64,000 nucleotides of DNA from Ktedonobacter racemifer DSM 44963 (lineage in GTDB: Bacteria > Chloroflexota > Ktedonobacteria > Ktedonobacterales > Ktedonobacteraceae), in assembly GCF_000178855.1 (NCBI RefSeq), contig NZ_ADVG01000001.1:3571481-3635480 (forward strand). Reading direction: 5' to 3'. Each line of letters begins with the position of its first letter. Within the stretch, counting starts at the first letter, position 1. The notes beneath the pieces were generated by a model. It did not search any database. It was given only the letters and a program-made list of their open reading frames with translations, and was not told the DNA's origin. The position numbers and the translations under genes were made by a program. Shown piece by piece: positions 8,792 through 17,497 of this stretch.

Positions 8792-9775
8792 GGTTCTGTC
8801 AGAATTCGGAAGAAGGCTTGTCGTGGTGATTGTTTGCGAGGTATGCTCAAAAGAACAACGACTCATCTGAGACGGAGTGCTTCATGAACTGCCCACATTG
8901 TGCCTCAGCCACCACCAAAGAGCAAACCCCGAAAACCACGCTCGGCTATCGCAGGTTCCGTTGCTCAGCTTGCAAGCATTTCTTCAACGAGCGTACAGGA
9001 ACACCTTTCAATTTCCTGGAATATCCCACCGATGTGGTTCTTCTGGTTGTCCTGTGGCGGCTCCGATACAAGTTGAGCCTGCGGGATCTCGCTGAAATGT
9101 TTCTGGAACGGGGCATCGTGTTCACGCATGAAACGGTTCGAGACTGGGAAGCGCGATTTTCCCCACTCATAGCGAACCAGTTGCGGATGAAACGACGAGG
9201 GCAAGCGGGAACATCCTGGTATGTGGGCGAAACCTCCCTCAAGGTCCACGGAAAGTGGTGCTATCTGTATCGCGCGATTGATCACGATGGCCATCTCGTT
9301 GATTCCATGTTGAGTGAGAAACGGAATATGGAGGCCGCGCCGCGGTTTTTCAAGCAGGCAGTTGCTGTGGTTGGGCATACGCCAGAGTCTGTTACGACAG
9401 ATGGGCACGGTTCCTATCCACGAGCTCTCCGCGAGACAATGGGCAATCATGTCCAGCAGAGGACCAACAAGTATCTCAACAATCGTCTGGAGCAAGACCA
9501 CCGAGGTATCAAACAGCGGTACTCTCCCATGCGAGGATTTGGCGTATTTGAGGCGACGGCACGTTTTTGTTGTGCTTTTGACGAGCTACGGAATGATCTC
9601 CATCCGCGCCCCATCATGGGAGAATCGCTCTCACTCTCCGAACGACGACGCGTTTTCCTCGATCGGCTTGTGGCCTTGCAAGCACTCCTACAAGCAGCTT
9701 CATAGAAAGAGATAAGTTGTAATCAGTTGTCATGGATCTTTTATGAGCTTCTGTGCGCTCAGTTCTGACAGAACT
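8792..9775 (+). mobile_element. IS6-family insertion sequence
   Basis: Terminal inverted repeats: GGTTCTGTCAGAA at 8792-8804 and its partner AGTTCTGTCAGAA (reverse strand) at 9763-9775, the GGTTCTG start typical of IS6/IS240 elements. It encloses one transposase gene. No clear target duplication was seen. Confidence 0.8.
8884..9705 (+). CDS. IS6-family transposase, first catalytic Asp replaced
   Basis: About 273 residues from ATG 8884. A zinc-finger-like N-terminus (CPHC, CSAC) is followed by the DDE domain. The second Asp (TTDGHGSYPRAL) and the Glu (NNRLEQDHRGIKQR) are present. At the first site the usual WxVDETYxKV reads WYVGETSLKV, so the catalytic Asp is Gly (codon GGC). The enzyme is probably inactive unless it is helped in trans. 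Confidence 0.88.
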   Translation: MNCPHCASATTKEQTPKTTLGYRRFRCSACKHFFNERTGTPFNFLEYPTDVVLLVVLWRLRYKLSLRDLAEMFLERGIVFTHETVRDWEARFSPLIANQLRMKRRGQAGTSWYVGETSLKVHGKWCYLYRAIDHDGHLVDSMLSEKRNMEAAPRFFKQAVAVVGHTPESVTTDGHGSYPRALRETMGNHVQQRTNKYLNNRLEQDHRGIKQRYSPMRGFGVFEATARFCCAFDELRNDLHPRPIMGESLSLSERRRVFLDRLVALQALLQAAS

Positions 9776-10019
9776 GACATGGGAACGATCTACTGTCAAT
9801 TGATGGGGAAGGAAAAGGGAGATCTGCTCTCGTGAGGCGGAAGTGGTCGTCGATCGTTCGGGGGCACTCGTGTCCAGAGCGTGTGAACCGCTCATCGGTG
9901 TTGATCTTTTCAGGAAGAAGGGATCACGAGTGCTGGACAGAAGCTGCTCAAACGAGGCAGAGCAAGAGGAGGCACAAGAACAAGGGACTGAACCTCCTCC
10001 AATCCCTCAAGAAGTGGTC
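9776..10019 (+). other. Region between IS6 and the GH15 gene, possible gene remnant
   Basis: A frame open from about 9804 reads EAEVVVDRSGALVSRACEP and a Glu-rich tail ending at 10046, with a GTG at 9843 as the only plausible start. It may be the 3' remnant of a gene cut by the IS. No family recognised. Confidence 0.25.
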
Positions 10020-10084
10020 AAAGAGAAGACATCAGCAGAAGTGTGATCGTTTTCAGGTTGCACTTCTGCTGATGCCTTCTCTTT
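10020..10084. terminator. Hairpin downstream of the GH15 gene
   Basis: 24-bp stem with one mismatch (10020-10043 with 10061-10084) and a 17-base loop. It lies 30 bases beyond the stop of the minus-strand GH15 gene and is probably its terminator. Confidence 0.65.
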
Positions 10085-10115
10085 CCTCCTTGCTTAAATG
10101 GCGAGTAGGCCCCTT

Positions 10116-11921
10116 TTATCTCGCCTGTGAGATAGCCCAGGCCGCATTCACGAGACCGATGTGACTGAACGCCTGCGGGAAATTGCCCAGTAACTCGCCA
10201 CTCGCTGAATCAACCTCTTCGGCAAGCAACCCGATGTCATTTGCACAGGCCGCCGCTCGCTCGAAGGTCGCGCTGGCTCGCTCGACCTCCCCAGCCAGCG
10301 CGAGCGCGTGGGCTAGCCAGAAGGTACAAAGCAGGAAGGTCCCTTCCTCACCAGCGAGTCCATCAGACACCCGATAGCGGTAGACCAGGCCATGCGCATC
10401 GGTGAGCCGTTCAGCGATCGCGTCGATGGTGGCCCGCATTCGTGGGTCGATAGCGGGCAAGAATCCCACAATCGGCATCATGAGCGCGGAGGCATCCAGG
10501 TCATCAGAGCCAAATGCCTGTGTAAACGCTCCAGCCTTCTCGCTCCACCCATGCGTGAGGATGGCGTCGCGGATCTGCTTGCGTGTCGCTGTCCACGCAT
10601 CGATGTGGTCAGACGCTCTCAAGAGATCGACGAGCGCGATGGCACAGTCGAGTGCCACCCAACACATGAGCTTTGAATAGAGAAAGTCCCTCGCTCTTCC
10701 ACGCATCTCCCAGATACCCTGGTCGGGCTCCTGCCAATGTGCAGCCGCGGCGTCAGCAGCCTTAATCAGGAAATGGCGCGTGGTTTCGTCGGGTGTCCCT
10801 ATCTCATCGCGGAGGCGGCGAACCGCGCTGAGGAGCTCACCATAGACGTCGAGTTGGTGCTGCTGCCAGGCGCCGTTGCCGATGCGCACAGGTTGGCTGG
10901 CACGCCACCCAGCAAGGTGGCTGAGCGTGCGCTCACTCAGGTCGTGTTCTCCGCCGACTCCGAACATGATCTGAAGTCCTGCCTCCTGTTGGGTTGGCGC
11001 GGCCACCGCGTTAGCCATCCAGTTGAAGAATTGGTATGCCTCATAAGGGCAAGCAGCCACCCAGAGTGCCTCCAACGTCAAACAAGCATCGCGGACCCAG
11101 GTGTAGCGGTAGTCCCAGTTGCGCTCACCTCCGATGGACTCGGGCAGCGAGGTGGTCGGCGCAGCAACGATTGCTCCCGTGGGACGGAACATGAACGCCT
11201 GTAAGACACGGCCACTCTGATGCACAAGCTCCCGCCACGGTCCTTTGTACTTCTGGTGCAGGTCTGACCAGGTGCGCCATCCCCTAAGCGTATCGTGAAG
11301 GTACGCGGCAATTGTCGCCTGTGAACACACCTGTGGACCTGCCTCCCAGCTCGTTCGGTACTGGAGTGCAAAGCGTGCTTGCTTCCCAGCTTTGAGCGTG
11401 AAGCGAGTACGTGCCAGCGAATTTTCAATGTGGAACTGCACTGGTGAAGAGAGCACCAGGACATCTGCGCCGCCACGGGCAACAATGCCTCCTCGAATGG
11501 GCCTGAGCAGGGGGGAGATAAGGCCATATTCAAACCGGGGAACGTATTCAAGCTCCATGTCCACGGTACCGCTCACGCATGAAACCGAGCGGAGGAGGAT
11601 GCTGGGCGAGTTGGCGCCCAGGTTGTGCCCACGCTCATTACGCCCGATTGCCATGGCGTCGACCAGGACTGCTCGTCCCGTTGGTGTAGAGAATGTTGTT
11701 TCAATCGCCATCGTCCTATCCAGGTAGCGGCGACTCACCTCGGAGGGATCAGTCGCGGAGATTGACCAGTGCCCCGCTTGCTCGCCCAGCAGCCGGGCAA
11801 AGACCGATGGCCCATCGAACCGAGGAAAGCACAGCCAATCGACGGAGCCCATGCGGCTGACCAGCGCAGATGAGCGGCAGTCTGACAGCAAGCCATAGTC
11901 AGCAATTGGCAACGTACTCAT
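10116..11921 (-). CDS. Glycoside hydrolase family 15 (trehalase/glucoamylase-like)
   Basis: 601 residues, the usual length for the bacterial GH15 group. N-terminal domain: IADYGLLSDCRSSALVSRMG with WLCFPRFDGPSVFARLL. Catalytic (alpha/alpha)6 barrel: GERNWDYRYTWVRDA, a likely general-acid region GIWEMRG, EEGTFLLCTFWLA and the C-terminal SASGELLGNFPQAFSH. It hydrolyses alpha-glucosidic bonds, probably of trehalose or maltodextrins, in the cytoplasm (no signal peptide). Transcribed alone; the region upstream to 12180 holds nothing else recognised. Confidence 0.92.
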   Translation of the reverse strand: MSTLPIADYGLLSDCRSSALVSRMGSVDWLCFPRFDGPSVFARLLGEQAGHWSISATDPSEVSRRYLDRTMAIETTFSTPTGRAVLVDAMAIGRNERGHNLGANSPSILLRSVSCVSGTVDMELEYVPRFEYGLISPLLRPIRGGIVARGGADVLVLSSPVQFHIENSLARTRFTLKAGKQARFALQYRTSWEAGPQVCSQATIAAYLHDTLRGWRTWSDLHQKYKGPWRELVHQSGRVLQAFMFRPTGAIVAAPTTSLPESIGGERNWDYRYTWVRDACLTLEALWVAACPYEAYQFFNWMANAVAAPTQQEAGLQIMFGVGGEHDLSERTLSHLAGWRASQPVRIGNGAWQQHQLDVYGELLSAVRRLRDEIGTPDETTRHFLIKAADAAAAHWQEPDQGIWEMRGRARDFLYSKLMCWVALDCAIALVDLLRASDHIDAWTATRKQIRDAILTHGWSEKAGAFTQAFGSDDLDASALMMPIVGFLPAIDPRMRATIDAIAERLTDAHGLVYRYRVSDGLAGEEGTFLLCTFWLAHALALAGEVERASATFERAAACANDIGLLAEEVDSASGELLGNFPQAFSHIGLVNAAWAISQAR

Positions 11922-12180
11922 GATCTGCCTCCTCGAACCTTTTTACGCTGTGATATGGTCAATGTGTTGAAAAAAGCAAGTGCGCATTGCATCCGGACAG
12001 CATGAACAGAACAAAATGAACAGAGAAATATCCGCATCTCTATCTCATACTACACCCTTGTCGCTGCATCTGAGCGAGCCCACGTAGGAGGAACATGCGT
12101 CAGTGAGGACTGTACATCCACTAAGACGATAGTAGTGAGTGCTCGCGTTGCCTATCTAGCCCGGCAACAAGACTAACGTT

Positions 12181-12372
12181 CTCTAGTTATTGTTCCGTTT
12201 TGACCACTTCCCCTACCACATCATTTGCAAAGTTCGCAATAGTAACAAGGAGAAGCAGGAGAGAGGCGGCACCACCCTCCCGTTTTGTTTTTACACGGCG
12301 ATACCGAGCAGTTCGGCTAGCTCGGTCGTCGCTCGCATTAAGTATTGAGTAACTTCGGGCTGCATCAGACGA
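12181..12372 (-). repeat. Interspersed repeat, copy A (3' end of gene X plus terminator)
   Basis: About 190 bp shared with 27411-27605 and 36004-36200, all in the same orientation. On the minus strand it begins with the C-terminal codons of a protein ([23 protein letters not shown], stop at 12291-12293), followed by a GC-rich hairpin region. The three copies differ mostly at synonymous sites in the coding part. All end abruptly at CAGACGA; here the next bases are TATGCACAT, resembling the radC sequence next to copy C. Confidence 0.7.
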
Positions 12373-12603
12373 TATGCACATCCCTGTTGCGTCGAGATAA
12401 TTGAAGCCGCTCAGCCTTGTATCGAATCCCATAATATAAGGACGCTCTGGGAGTACTCTCATCAACGCAACAATCGATGTGGTCGCATACAACTGCTTGA
12501 GGACATCGATCTCTTGAGACGTCCCGTTGCGGGAGAGACGGCTTTGCCTTCTTGTAATAATCTCTGTGATCCCCCATTGCTTATCACGCCATAAAATCAT
12601 CAT
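12373..12603 (-). other. Uncharacterised stretch right of copy A
   Basis: A minus-strand frame from 12603 (MMILWRDKQWG, then VLPERPYIMGFDTRLSG) is protein-like and its WRDK resembles the WRDK of the gene X 5' fragment at 7222. It runs out of frame with copy A. It may be another variant 5' part of gene X, frameshifted. Low certainty. Confidence 0.25.
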
Positions 12604-12670
12604 TCTCTAGACGTGAGGAGAGGGTCTCCAGATACACCTTCTCTGTCAACATTCTGAAGCCCTCTCTCGG

Positions 12671-13006
12671 TTAGGCCGCCTGCACCAGGGACTGCAAACT
12701 CACCAATCGCTGGCGAACCCTCTCGCGTTGCTGTGACAGGAAAACAGATTCCTTTATAGCCGCTATAGCCGCACAAATCCGGAAAAACTGACGCACTTCA
12801 TCAAAGGCCCGACAGAAGCGAGCCGCCGATGTGAAGCTTCCTATGCCTTTCGCTCCTGTAGCACTCAGGAGTAAAGAGGATAAAAAACGACTCTGGCAGT
12901 TTTCTCTATCCTCCTTACTCAGCGGGTCACACAGCGAGCTGAGACGAAAGCAAGATGAGAACTGGAGGGCACTGTTTTTGCAGTGTTGGCTCTCCGCAGC
13001 ACACAT
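12671..13006 (-). pseudogene. Truncated ORF after sigma factor fused to an IS6 transposase C-terminus
   Basis: The frame starts at 13006 with TAATG overlap to the sigma gene stop, where an anti-sigma gene would be expected, and its first 50 residues (HCKNSALQFSSCFRLSSLCD) have no transposase similarity. From about 12850 it becomes the C-terminus of an IS6 transposase (SAARFCRAFDEVRQFF, VRQRLVSLQSLVQAA), matching the tail of the element at 8792. An IS6 copy has therefore replaced most of the downstream partner gene and has itself been truncated. Confidence 0.65.
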
Positions 13007-13632
13007 TATGAAGAGGTGAGGGCAGCTCGCAACAAGGGGCGGGCACGTTGAAAGTAGGTCTTGGCCGTATTCTCTGGCATCCCCAGGATACGCCCAATTT
13101 CGCGAAAGGTCAGTTCCTCCTGATAGCGCAAAAGCACAATCGAGCGGAAACGCGGGGACAAAGCCAGAATGGCGCGTAGAAGGGCTGTGCGCATCTCTTT
13201 ACGCTCAAGTTCCTCATCTGGCAGGGGATGAGTGTCAGCAATCGTATAGGGCCACGCATTCTCATCATCTTCTAACGGTACATCAAGTTCGCAGAAAAGT
13301 AATGGGCGCCGCTTACGCAATTCGTCGGTGCAGCGATTGGCTGCGACCTGGAAGAGCCAGGACTTCAAAGGGGCTTGCGAGGTCTGGTTCGCCCAGTTGG
13401 CCCGTAACTTCGGCACATACATATAGAGCTGCATGAAGACGCTCTGGACAATATCGCGCGTCTGCTCGTAATCACTGATATGCGTATAGACAAACTTACA
13501 CAAGAGGGCCGAATAGCGTTGCATCAATATTTCAAAGGCAGCCTGGTCGCCCTTCCCAACATGTTCCAACAATATATCATCTGCAAGTGATACAAGTGCA
13601 GCAGAGGCATATGCGTATGTTGTTTTCGCCAT
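13006..13632 (-). CDS. ECF-type sigma factor
   Basis: 208 residues. Region 2: EQTRDIVQSVFMQLYMYV and LKSWLFQVAANRCTDELRKR. Region 4: LSPRFRSIVLLRYQEELTF with the HTH IGRILGMPENTAKTYFQRAR. The start is supported by the complete region 1.2/2.1 (LADDILLEHVGKGDQAAFE). Its expected anti-sigma partner downstream is destroyed, so the factor may be constitutively free. Confidence 0.92.
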   Translation of the reverse strand: MAKTTYAYASAALVSLADDILLEHVGKGDQAAFEILMQRYSALLCKFVYTHISDYEQTRDIVQSVFMQLYMYVPKLRANWANQTSQAPLKSWLFQVAANRCTDELRKRRPLLFCELDVPLEDDENAWPYTIADTHPLPDEELERKEMRTALLRAILALSPRFRSIVLLRYQEELTFREIGRILGMPENTAKTYFQRARPLLRAALTSS

Positions 13633-13836
13633 ACGTTTTCCTGAATATACTCGGCAGGCAGAATTCTCAAAGGCACCCTGCTCTACCTCCTTACACTACC
13701 TGACAAATCTCAAGAATCTTTTCAGTTCTTCAAAAATTTTGTGAATGACACCGTTTTCTTTCCTCAAGGTCACGCTGGCTCCCGTGCGAGAGAGCGCAAA
13801 GAGAAGCGCCACGGTTCACCTTACCTCCGATAGTAG

Positions 13837-14439
13837 TCATCGCTTCACTCCCTCCTTCGCTCCCGCCATTGAACGCTGGAGTTCCCCGACGAGAGCCAGA
13901 TGGTCTTGCTGCTGACGGAGCTCTGCTTGCAGCGCCAGGATCCGTCGTTGCAGACTCTGCTCAATAGCTTGTAAGCTGAGCACGGTTCTACAGGCATCGC
14001 AGGTGATGATGACTCCTCCCAGGAGCGTGACAAATATCTGCTCTTGTGGGTCGTAGCTCACTTCGTGCCCGCACCTACAGGGAAGGATAACACACCTGGA
14101 GAGCTGTTCTGCTTGCAATGTTTCTCGTTGCTTGGCTTCTCGCCGCGCAAGCGCAGTCTCAAGAAGACCCATCATTGCCCCAGATGCTTCAAGGGTTTCA
14201 ACGGAGACGAGTTGGTCAAATAATCCTTGTTTACGGTACCGTCCTGTCCCAATCAGATCTTCTCGGTAGTTGGCCTCAATGGTGAAAAGCGTGCCGTCAG
14301 GGAAAGGGGTCATCGCCTGTAAGCATCTCTCGGCTGAGGTCGTTACGATTCCTCTCTGACCTTCAGGGTAGATGTTGAGTGTGTAGCTTCTGTGCTTCTC
14401 TTGAAATGTCATTGGACGTAAGCTAAGCACCATCTTCAT
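13837..14439 (-). CDS. Unknown protein with zinc ribbon and C-terminal coiled coil
   Basis: 200 residues. A mixed N-terminal domain (residues 1-75) is followed by helix (ETALARREAKQRETLQAEQ), a Cys cluster CRCGHEV ... CDAC (about 122-152) able to bind zinc, and a C-terminal heptad-like helix rich in Leu/Gln (LQRRILALQAELRQQQDHL). Ribosome site AGGAAGAG lies upstream of the ATG. No family recognised; the layout suggests an oligomeric regulatory or nucleic-acid-binding protein, which is inference. Confidence 0.7.
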   Translation of the reverse strand: MKMVLSLRPMTFQEKHRSYTLNIYPEGQRGIVTTSAERCLQAMTPFPDGTLFTIEANYREDLIGTGRYRKQGLFDQLVSVETLEASGAMMGLLETALARREAKQRETLQAEQLSRCVILPCRCGHEVSYDPQEQIFVTLLGGVIITCDACRTVLSLQAIEQSLQRRILALQAELRQQQDHLALVGELQRSMAGAKEGVKR

Positions 14440-14552
14440 TCATTCTCTTCCTGCTTCCCTTGTGCATCACATGTCATCAATTCCAGGCTCCCTCTTCGTC
14501 AACAGTATTCTTGATCATATCCCGCTTCTCAAGTGAAAGAAAAGGAAAACGT

Positions 14553-14583
14553 CCCCTTGCCAGTTTCATTGCCAACAAGGGGG
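14553..14583 (-). terminator. Intrinsic terminator of the 14615 gene
   Basis: CCCCTTG (14553-14559) pairs with CAAGGGG (14576-14582); read on the minus strand the stem is followed by a T-rich run (GTTTTCCTTTT). Confidence 0.6.
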
Positions 14584-14614
14584 CGCATAAACGACAGAAT
14601 AGAGAGAGCAGGGA

Positions 14615-15277
14615 TTAATGATGTGGTGTTGGTGTCACTGTTGGTTTGCCTGTGGTCCCGCTACTCCCATGATCGGTTCCGTTATTGCTTCCGTTGCCAC
14701 TATTGCTGCTCCCAGGGGTCCCTTGCGGTGTCGGCGTATTCGCTTTCACACAGGCGGAAATGGGATCATTCGCGCACGTTTTTAGCGCCGCTGCGATGTA
14801 TGTACTGAGGGTCTCGTCGCTGAGTTTCGCGTTCGCGGTGTTTTTATCTTGCCCAGCCAGGGATTGTGCATAAGTGAGCAGATCCTCAATTTCGCCATAT
14901 CCAAGCGCATGCGTGAGCCCTTTGTAGGTCCCCGTATGCAGCGAACAGATTAGTTGAATGGTGGCACTCTTGCTATCTGTGCTCAGGGAAAACTTCTTGG
15001 CCAGATTCTGGGCTTCCGGAAGTCCTGGACAGTCATTTTTATGATCGCCTGACTGGTTGTTCGTTGTACTTGTCTCGCTCTTACCGTTCTGACCCTTGCC
15101 AGATTGTGCAGCGTGCGTCGGGGTCTGGGCTGGAACAGTAATGGATTTCGCGATATTCTGTCCCATTGGGGTTGCTGCGAAAGCGGCGGTACCGCCACCA
15201 ACAACCACCGCGCCCAGCAGGGCGGTGACAACAAGTTTGCCTTTGAGAGCTGCTACAATGGTGCTACCAATACTCAT
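14615..15277 (-). CDS. Secreted or membrane-anchored protein with Gly/Asn/Ser tail
   Basis: 220 residues. Residues 15-35 form a signal or anchor helix (LVVTALLGAVVVGGGTAAFA). The middle domain has three cysteines (DCPGLPEAQ, IQLICSLHTG, KTCANDPISACV). The C-terminal 40 residues are Gly/Ser/Asn-rich and end GKPTVTPTPHH, almost the same end as the protein at 17494-18648 (GKPSVTPTPHH). An IS1-like element has inserted 12 bases before the ATG, and the sequence now upstream has no ribosome site; the likely original site (AAAGGAAAG on the minus strand) is on the far side of the IS at about 16386-16394. Expression may be lost. Confidence 0.75.
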   Translation of the reverse strand: MSIGSTIVAALKGKLVVTALLGAVVVGGGTAAFAATPMGQNIAKSITVPAQTPTHAAQSGKGQNGKSETSTTNNQSGDHKNDCPGLPEAQNLAKKFSLSTDSKSATIQLICSLHTGTYKGLTHALGYGEIEDLLTYAQSLAGQDKNTANAKLSDETLSTYIAAALKTCANDPISACVKANTPTPQGTPGSSNSGNGSNNGTDHGSSGTTGKPTVTPTPHH

Positions 15278-15299
15278 AGGTCATACTTTGGTAGTGACT

Positions 15300-15977
15300 C
15301 TATTGAGAAGTGGTATGTAAGGGAGTCGTCAAGAACGCGAGGAAGGACCAGGGATGATCGGCGAGGCCCAAAGCCATGGCAGGAGTGCGTCGCTGATATC
15401 GTTGTGGAGTCCCCTCCCTTGGGAGGCGTAACGCCCGATGAGGACGTATCCAGTTGTGTTCAAAGAGGTGCAGGTGGAGCAAGGCATCGAAGGTGACATC
15501 ACGTTTGGCAAAGGCATGGGTCTTGCGTGTGAGGGCATTGAGCCGATCGCGGAGAGCACCGTTGGCCCGCTCAACATGGACGGTTCCGGGTTGGATGATG
15601 ACCTCGCCCAAGGCGGCACGGATCTCAACGGAGAGCAGTTTTCCATGCTCATCACGGTGCTTGATGGTCTGCGTCAAGCACACATCTGGAGGGACGACCA
15701 GTGGGGGACGACCGCGCTGCCCTGAGCGGACCGGCTGACGATAGGCTCGAGTGAGGATGGCGGCATAGCCCCGCCAGCCATCGCTGCACCAGTTCAATGG
15801 ACGACCCTGGGTACGCGCTACGGTGAGGGTGACCGCTCGCTCGACGAGATCGTCGCCGATGCGTCCAGTGGCACAGGCGGCAATGAAGCGGCTGGGGCGA
15901 TCTTGCACGAGGCAACCCCAGCGTTCACCGGCATCAACTTCGTCGGGGGCTCCGTTTTTTTGTGCACGAAGGACCAA
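15300..15977 (-). CDS. IS1-like transposase, downstream frame (InsB-like)
   Basis: Entered by -1 frameshift at the A7-C run (near 15950). It carries the second catalytic Asp (WCSDGWRGYAAIL) and the Glu region (VHVERANGALRDRLNAL, RKTHAFAKRD) of the IS1 DDE domain. The fusion product is the active transposase in the family. Confidence 0.88.
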   Translation of the reverse strand: MVLRAQKNGAPDEVDAGERWGCLVQDRPSRFIAACATGRIGDDLVERAVTLTVARTQGRPLNWCSDGWRGYAAILTRAYRQPVRSGQRGRPPLVVPPDVCLTQTIKHRDEHGKLLSVEIRAALGEVIIQPGTVHVERANGALRDRLNALTRKTHAFAKRDVTFDALLHLHLFEHNWIRPHRALRLPREGTPQRYQRRTPAMALGLADHPWSFLAFLTTPLHTTSQ

Positions 15978-16330
15978 AACTCATCGATTTCAACCGTCGA
16001 GAGGCGCAAGTCCTGCGTGAGAATGGCCGTCAAGGCTTCCGCATGCTCGCTTGCCCGCCGCAACCATTCGCCAATCGTCTCGTACTTGTGGCCCGTGATC
16101 TCTTCTGCCGCCCGCAGACTTCCCCGACGCATCACGACCAGAAGCGCCTGGGTCACCTCGGCTACTGGCGTATGGAGGCGATACATCGGCGTGCCTTCCG
16201 TTTCACCAAAGAAGCGGCCACATCCACGGCACTGGTAGCGCCGTCGTCCTTTGCTGCTACCATTGCGAATGACGTGGGGCTGTTCACATGCAGGGTTGGG
16301 ACATGCTGGCAGGGATGGTATGGGTGTCAT
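15818..16330 (-). CDS. IS1-like transposase, upstream frame (InsA-like)
   Basis: Zinc-binding N-terminus (CPNPAC, CRGCGRFF), then an HTH (GSLRAAEEITGHKYETIGEW) and the start of the catalytic domain with the first Asp in VEIDEFWSFVHKK. A run of seven A residues followed by C, right after this motif, lets a -1 slip enter the 15300-15977 frame. The tail of this frame beyond the slip site is probably rarely used. Confidence 0.88.
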   Translation of the reverse strand: MTPIPSLPACPNPACEQPHVIRNGSSKGRRRYQCRGCGRFFGETEGTPMYRLHTPVAEVTQALLVVMRRGSLRAAEEITGHKYETIGEWLRRASEHAEALTAILTQDLRLSTVEIDEFWSFVHKKTEPPTKLMPVNAGVASCKIAPAASLPPVPLDASATISSSERSPSP

Positions 16331-16388
16331 GGTTCGTCCTCCTGACCTCTATTTTACCACTTCTCTCAAGAGTCACTACCCATACTTT

Positions 16389-16771
16389 CCTTTGTCTCAA
16401 AAAATATGTTCAATCAGTTGTCGATGGGGAAAATAAGCGACATTCCCGGAGAGGCATTCCCCTCCACCTCTCGTAAAATGCGCTCATTGAGACACGTGCT
16501 GAGAAAGAAACGGCCTTTTCTGGTGTCTGTGAGAGATACCACATTCACGTGCATTGTTCGGTTATACAGTGGCCTTTTTGTTGTTTTGGTTACGGCCTCC
16601 AGCCGAAATAGTTCTTTTGGGGAAACATTTGGACACAAGCCTGTGCAGATCCTAGACGAGTTCTGCCTGCTCGGAAGGGAGTTGCAGACATTTCTCCTCC
16701 TCCCATAACCGCGAAGGACCAAAATACAACTAGAGGAGCGTAAGGAAGCAGCATTATTTAGAAGGGAAGAG
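16389..16771. other. Intergenic region with a shared leader-like segment
   Basis: No convincing gene. 16502-16620 resembles 32883-32990: both contain GGCCTTTTCTGGT, a later GTGGCCTTTTTG-type block, GGTTACGGCCTC/GGTTACGGTCTC and GAATAGTCCTTTT-like ends. Here the segment precedes a sigma factor gene by about 150-210 bases. Confidence 0.4.
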
Positions 16772-17497
16772 ATGTGTATGGTATCCTGGCCATGGTCATC
16801 GGACGTGATGACTTCAGAGCATGAGGAGCAGAACATGGTATTTGATCGTCTCCTCAGTTCTGCCAGGCAAGGGGAAGGGGAGGCGATTGGAGCGCTGTAT
16901 CGTCACTTTCTCCCAGGAATATTTGGGTATATCGCCGCCCGTGTCCCTGACCGGTTTGTGGCGGAGGACCTGACGTCCGAGGTCTTTCTAAAAATGGTTG
17001 AAGGGATTCACCAGGTCAAGGCCAAAGAAGAAGCTGGTGTTGCGGCCTGGCTTCTGGGTATCGCTCGCAATACCGTCGCGGGCTATTATCGTGGGCAGGA
17101 AAAACAGCCCCTGCTTCTGTCATTGACACCAATGCACGGAATGAGCGAACAGCATACCTATGATGGCCATGCCTATGCCTTGCCAACGCACCATCCCGAA
17201 GATGATCCTGTTCATGTCTTTGAGACACGCGATGAATGGCAGCATGTCGTGCAAGCCATGGAGAAGCTGACCGAGGAACAACGACAGGTGCTCATTGGCC
17301 GCTTGATTCTGGGATATGATGTCGCGACGGTCGCTAAAATGATTGGGAAAAAGGCCAATGCCGTGAAAGCACTGCAATTTCGTGCATTACAGAGCTTGCA
17401 GCGCTTCCTTCATCCACCCACACCAGATAAGAAGCAAACGGAAGGAGCCAAAGCGTCCCGGCGTCGCAAGGTGTCCAAACAGGAGAAACGATCATGA
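16772..17497 (+). CDS. ECF-type sigma factor
   Basis: 241 residues from ATG 16772 (AAGGGAAGAG just upstream); ATG 16835 with GAGGAG at 16823-16828 is an equally good start and gives a canonical N-terminus (MVFDRLLSSARQGEGEAIGA). Region 2: FVAEDLTSEVFLKMVEG and AAWLLGIARNTVAGYYR. Region 4: LTEEQRQVLIGRLILGYDVA, KMIGKKANAVKALQFRAL. The basic C-terminal tail is unusual. Its stop overlaps the next start by ATGA, coupling it to the membrane protein at 17494. Confidence 0.9.
   Translation: MCMVSWPWSSDVMTSEHEEQNMVFDRLLSSARQGEGEAIGALYRHFLPGIFGYIAARVPDRFVAEDLTSEVFLKMVEGIHQVKAKEEAGVAAWLLGIARNTVAGYYRGQEKQPLLLSLTPMHGMSEQHTYDGHAYALPTHHPEDDPVHVFETRDEWQHVVQAMEKLTEEQRQVLIGRLILGYDVATVAKMIGKKANAVKALQFRALQSLQRFLHPPTPDKKQTEGAKASRRRKVSKQEKRS

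Larger units (their letters stand above)
15290..16380 (-). mobile_element. IS1-like insertion sequence, complete
   Basis: 1091 bp with terminal repeats GGTAGTGACTCT at both ends followed by a second matched block AGAAGTGGTA, and a perfect 8-bp target duplication CATACTTT at 15282-15289 and 16381-16388. Two overlapping frames encode the transposase. Related copies: a remnant at 22094-22705 and a more distant element at 43485-44598. Confidence 0.93.

Noticed and set aside
8130-8830. Several long overlapping frames on both strands
   Set aside because: Caused by strongly C-biased composition; only the minus-strand 8371 frame looks protein-like, and that weakly.
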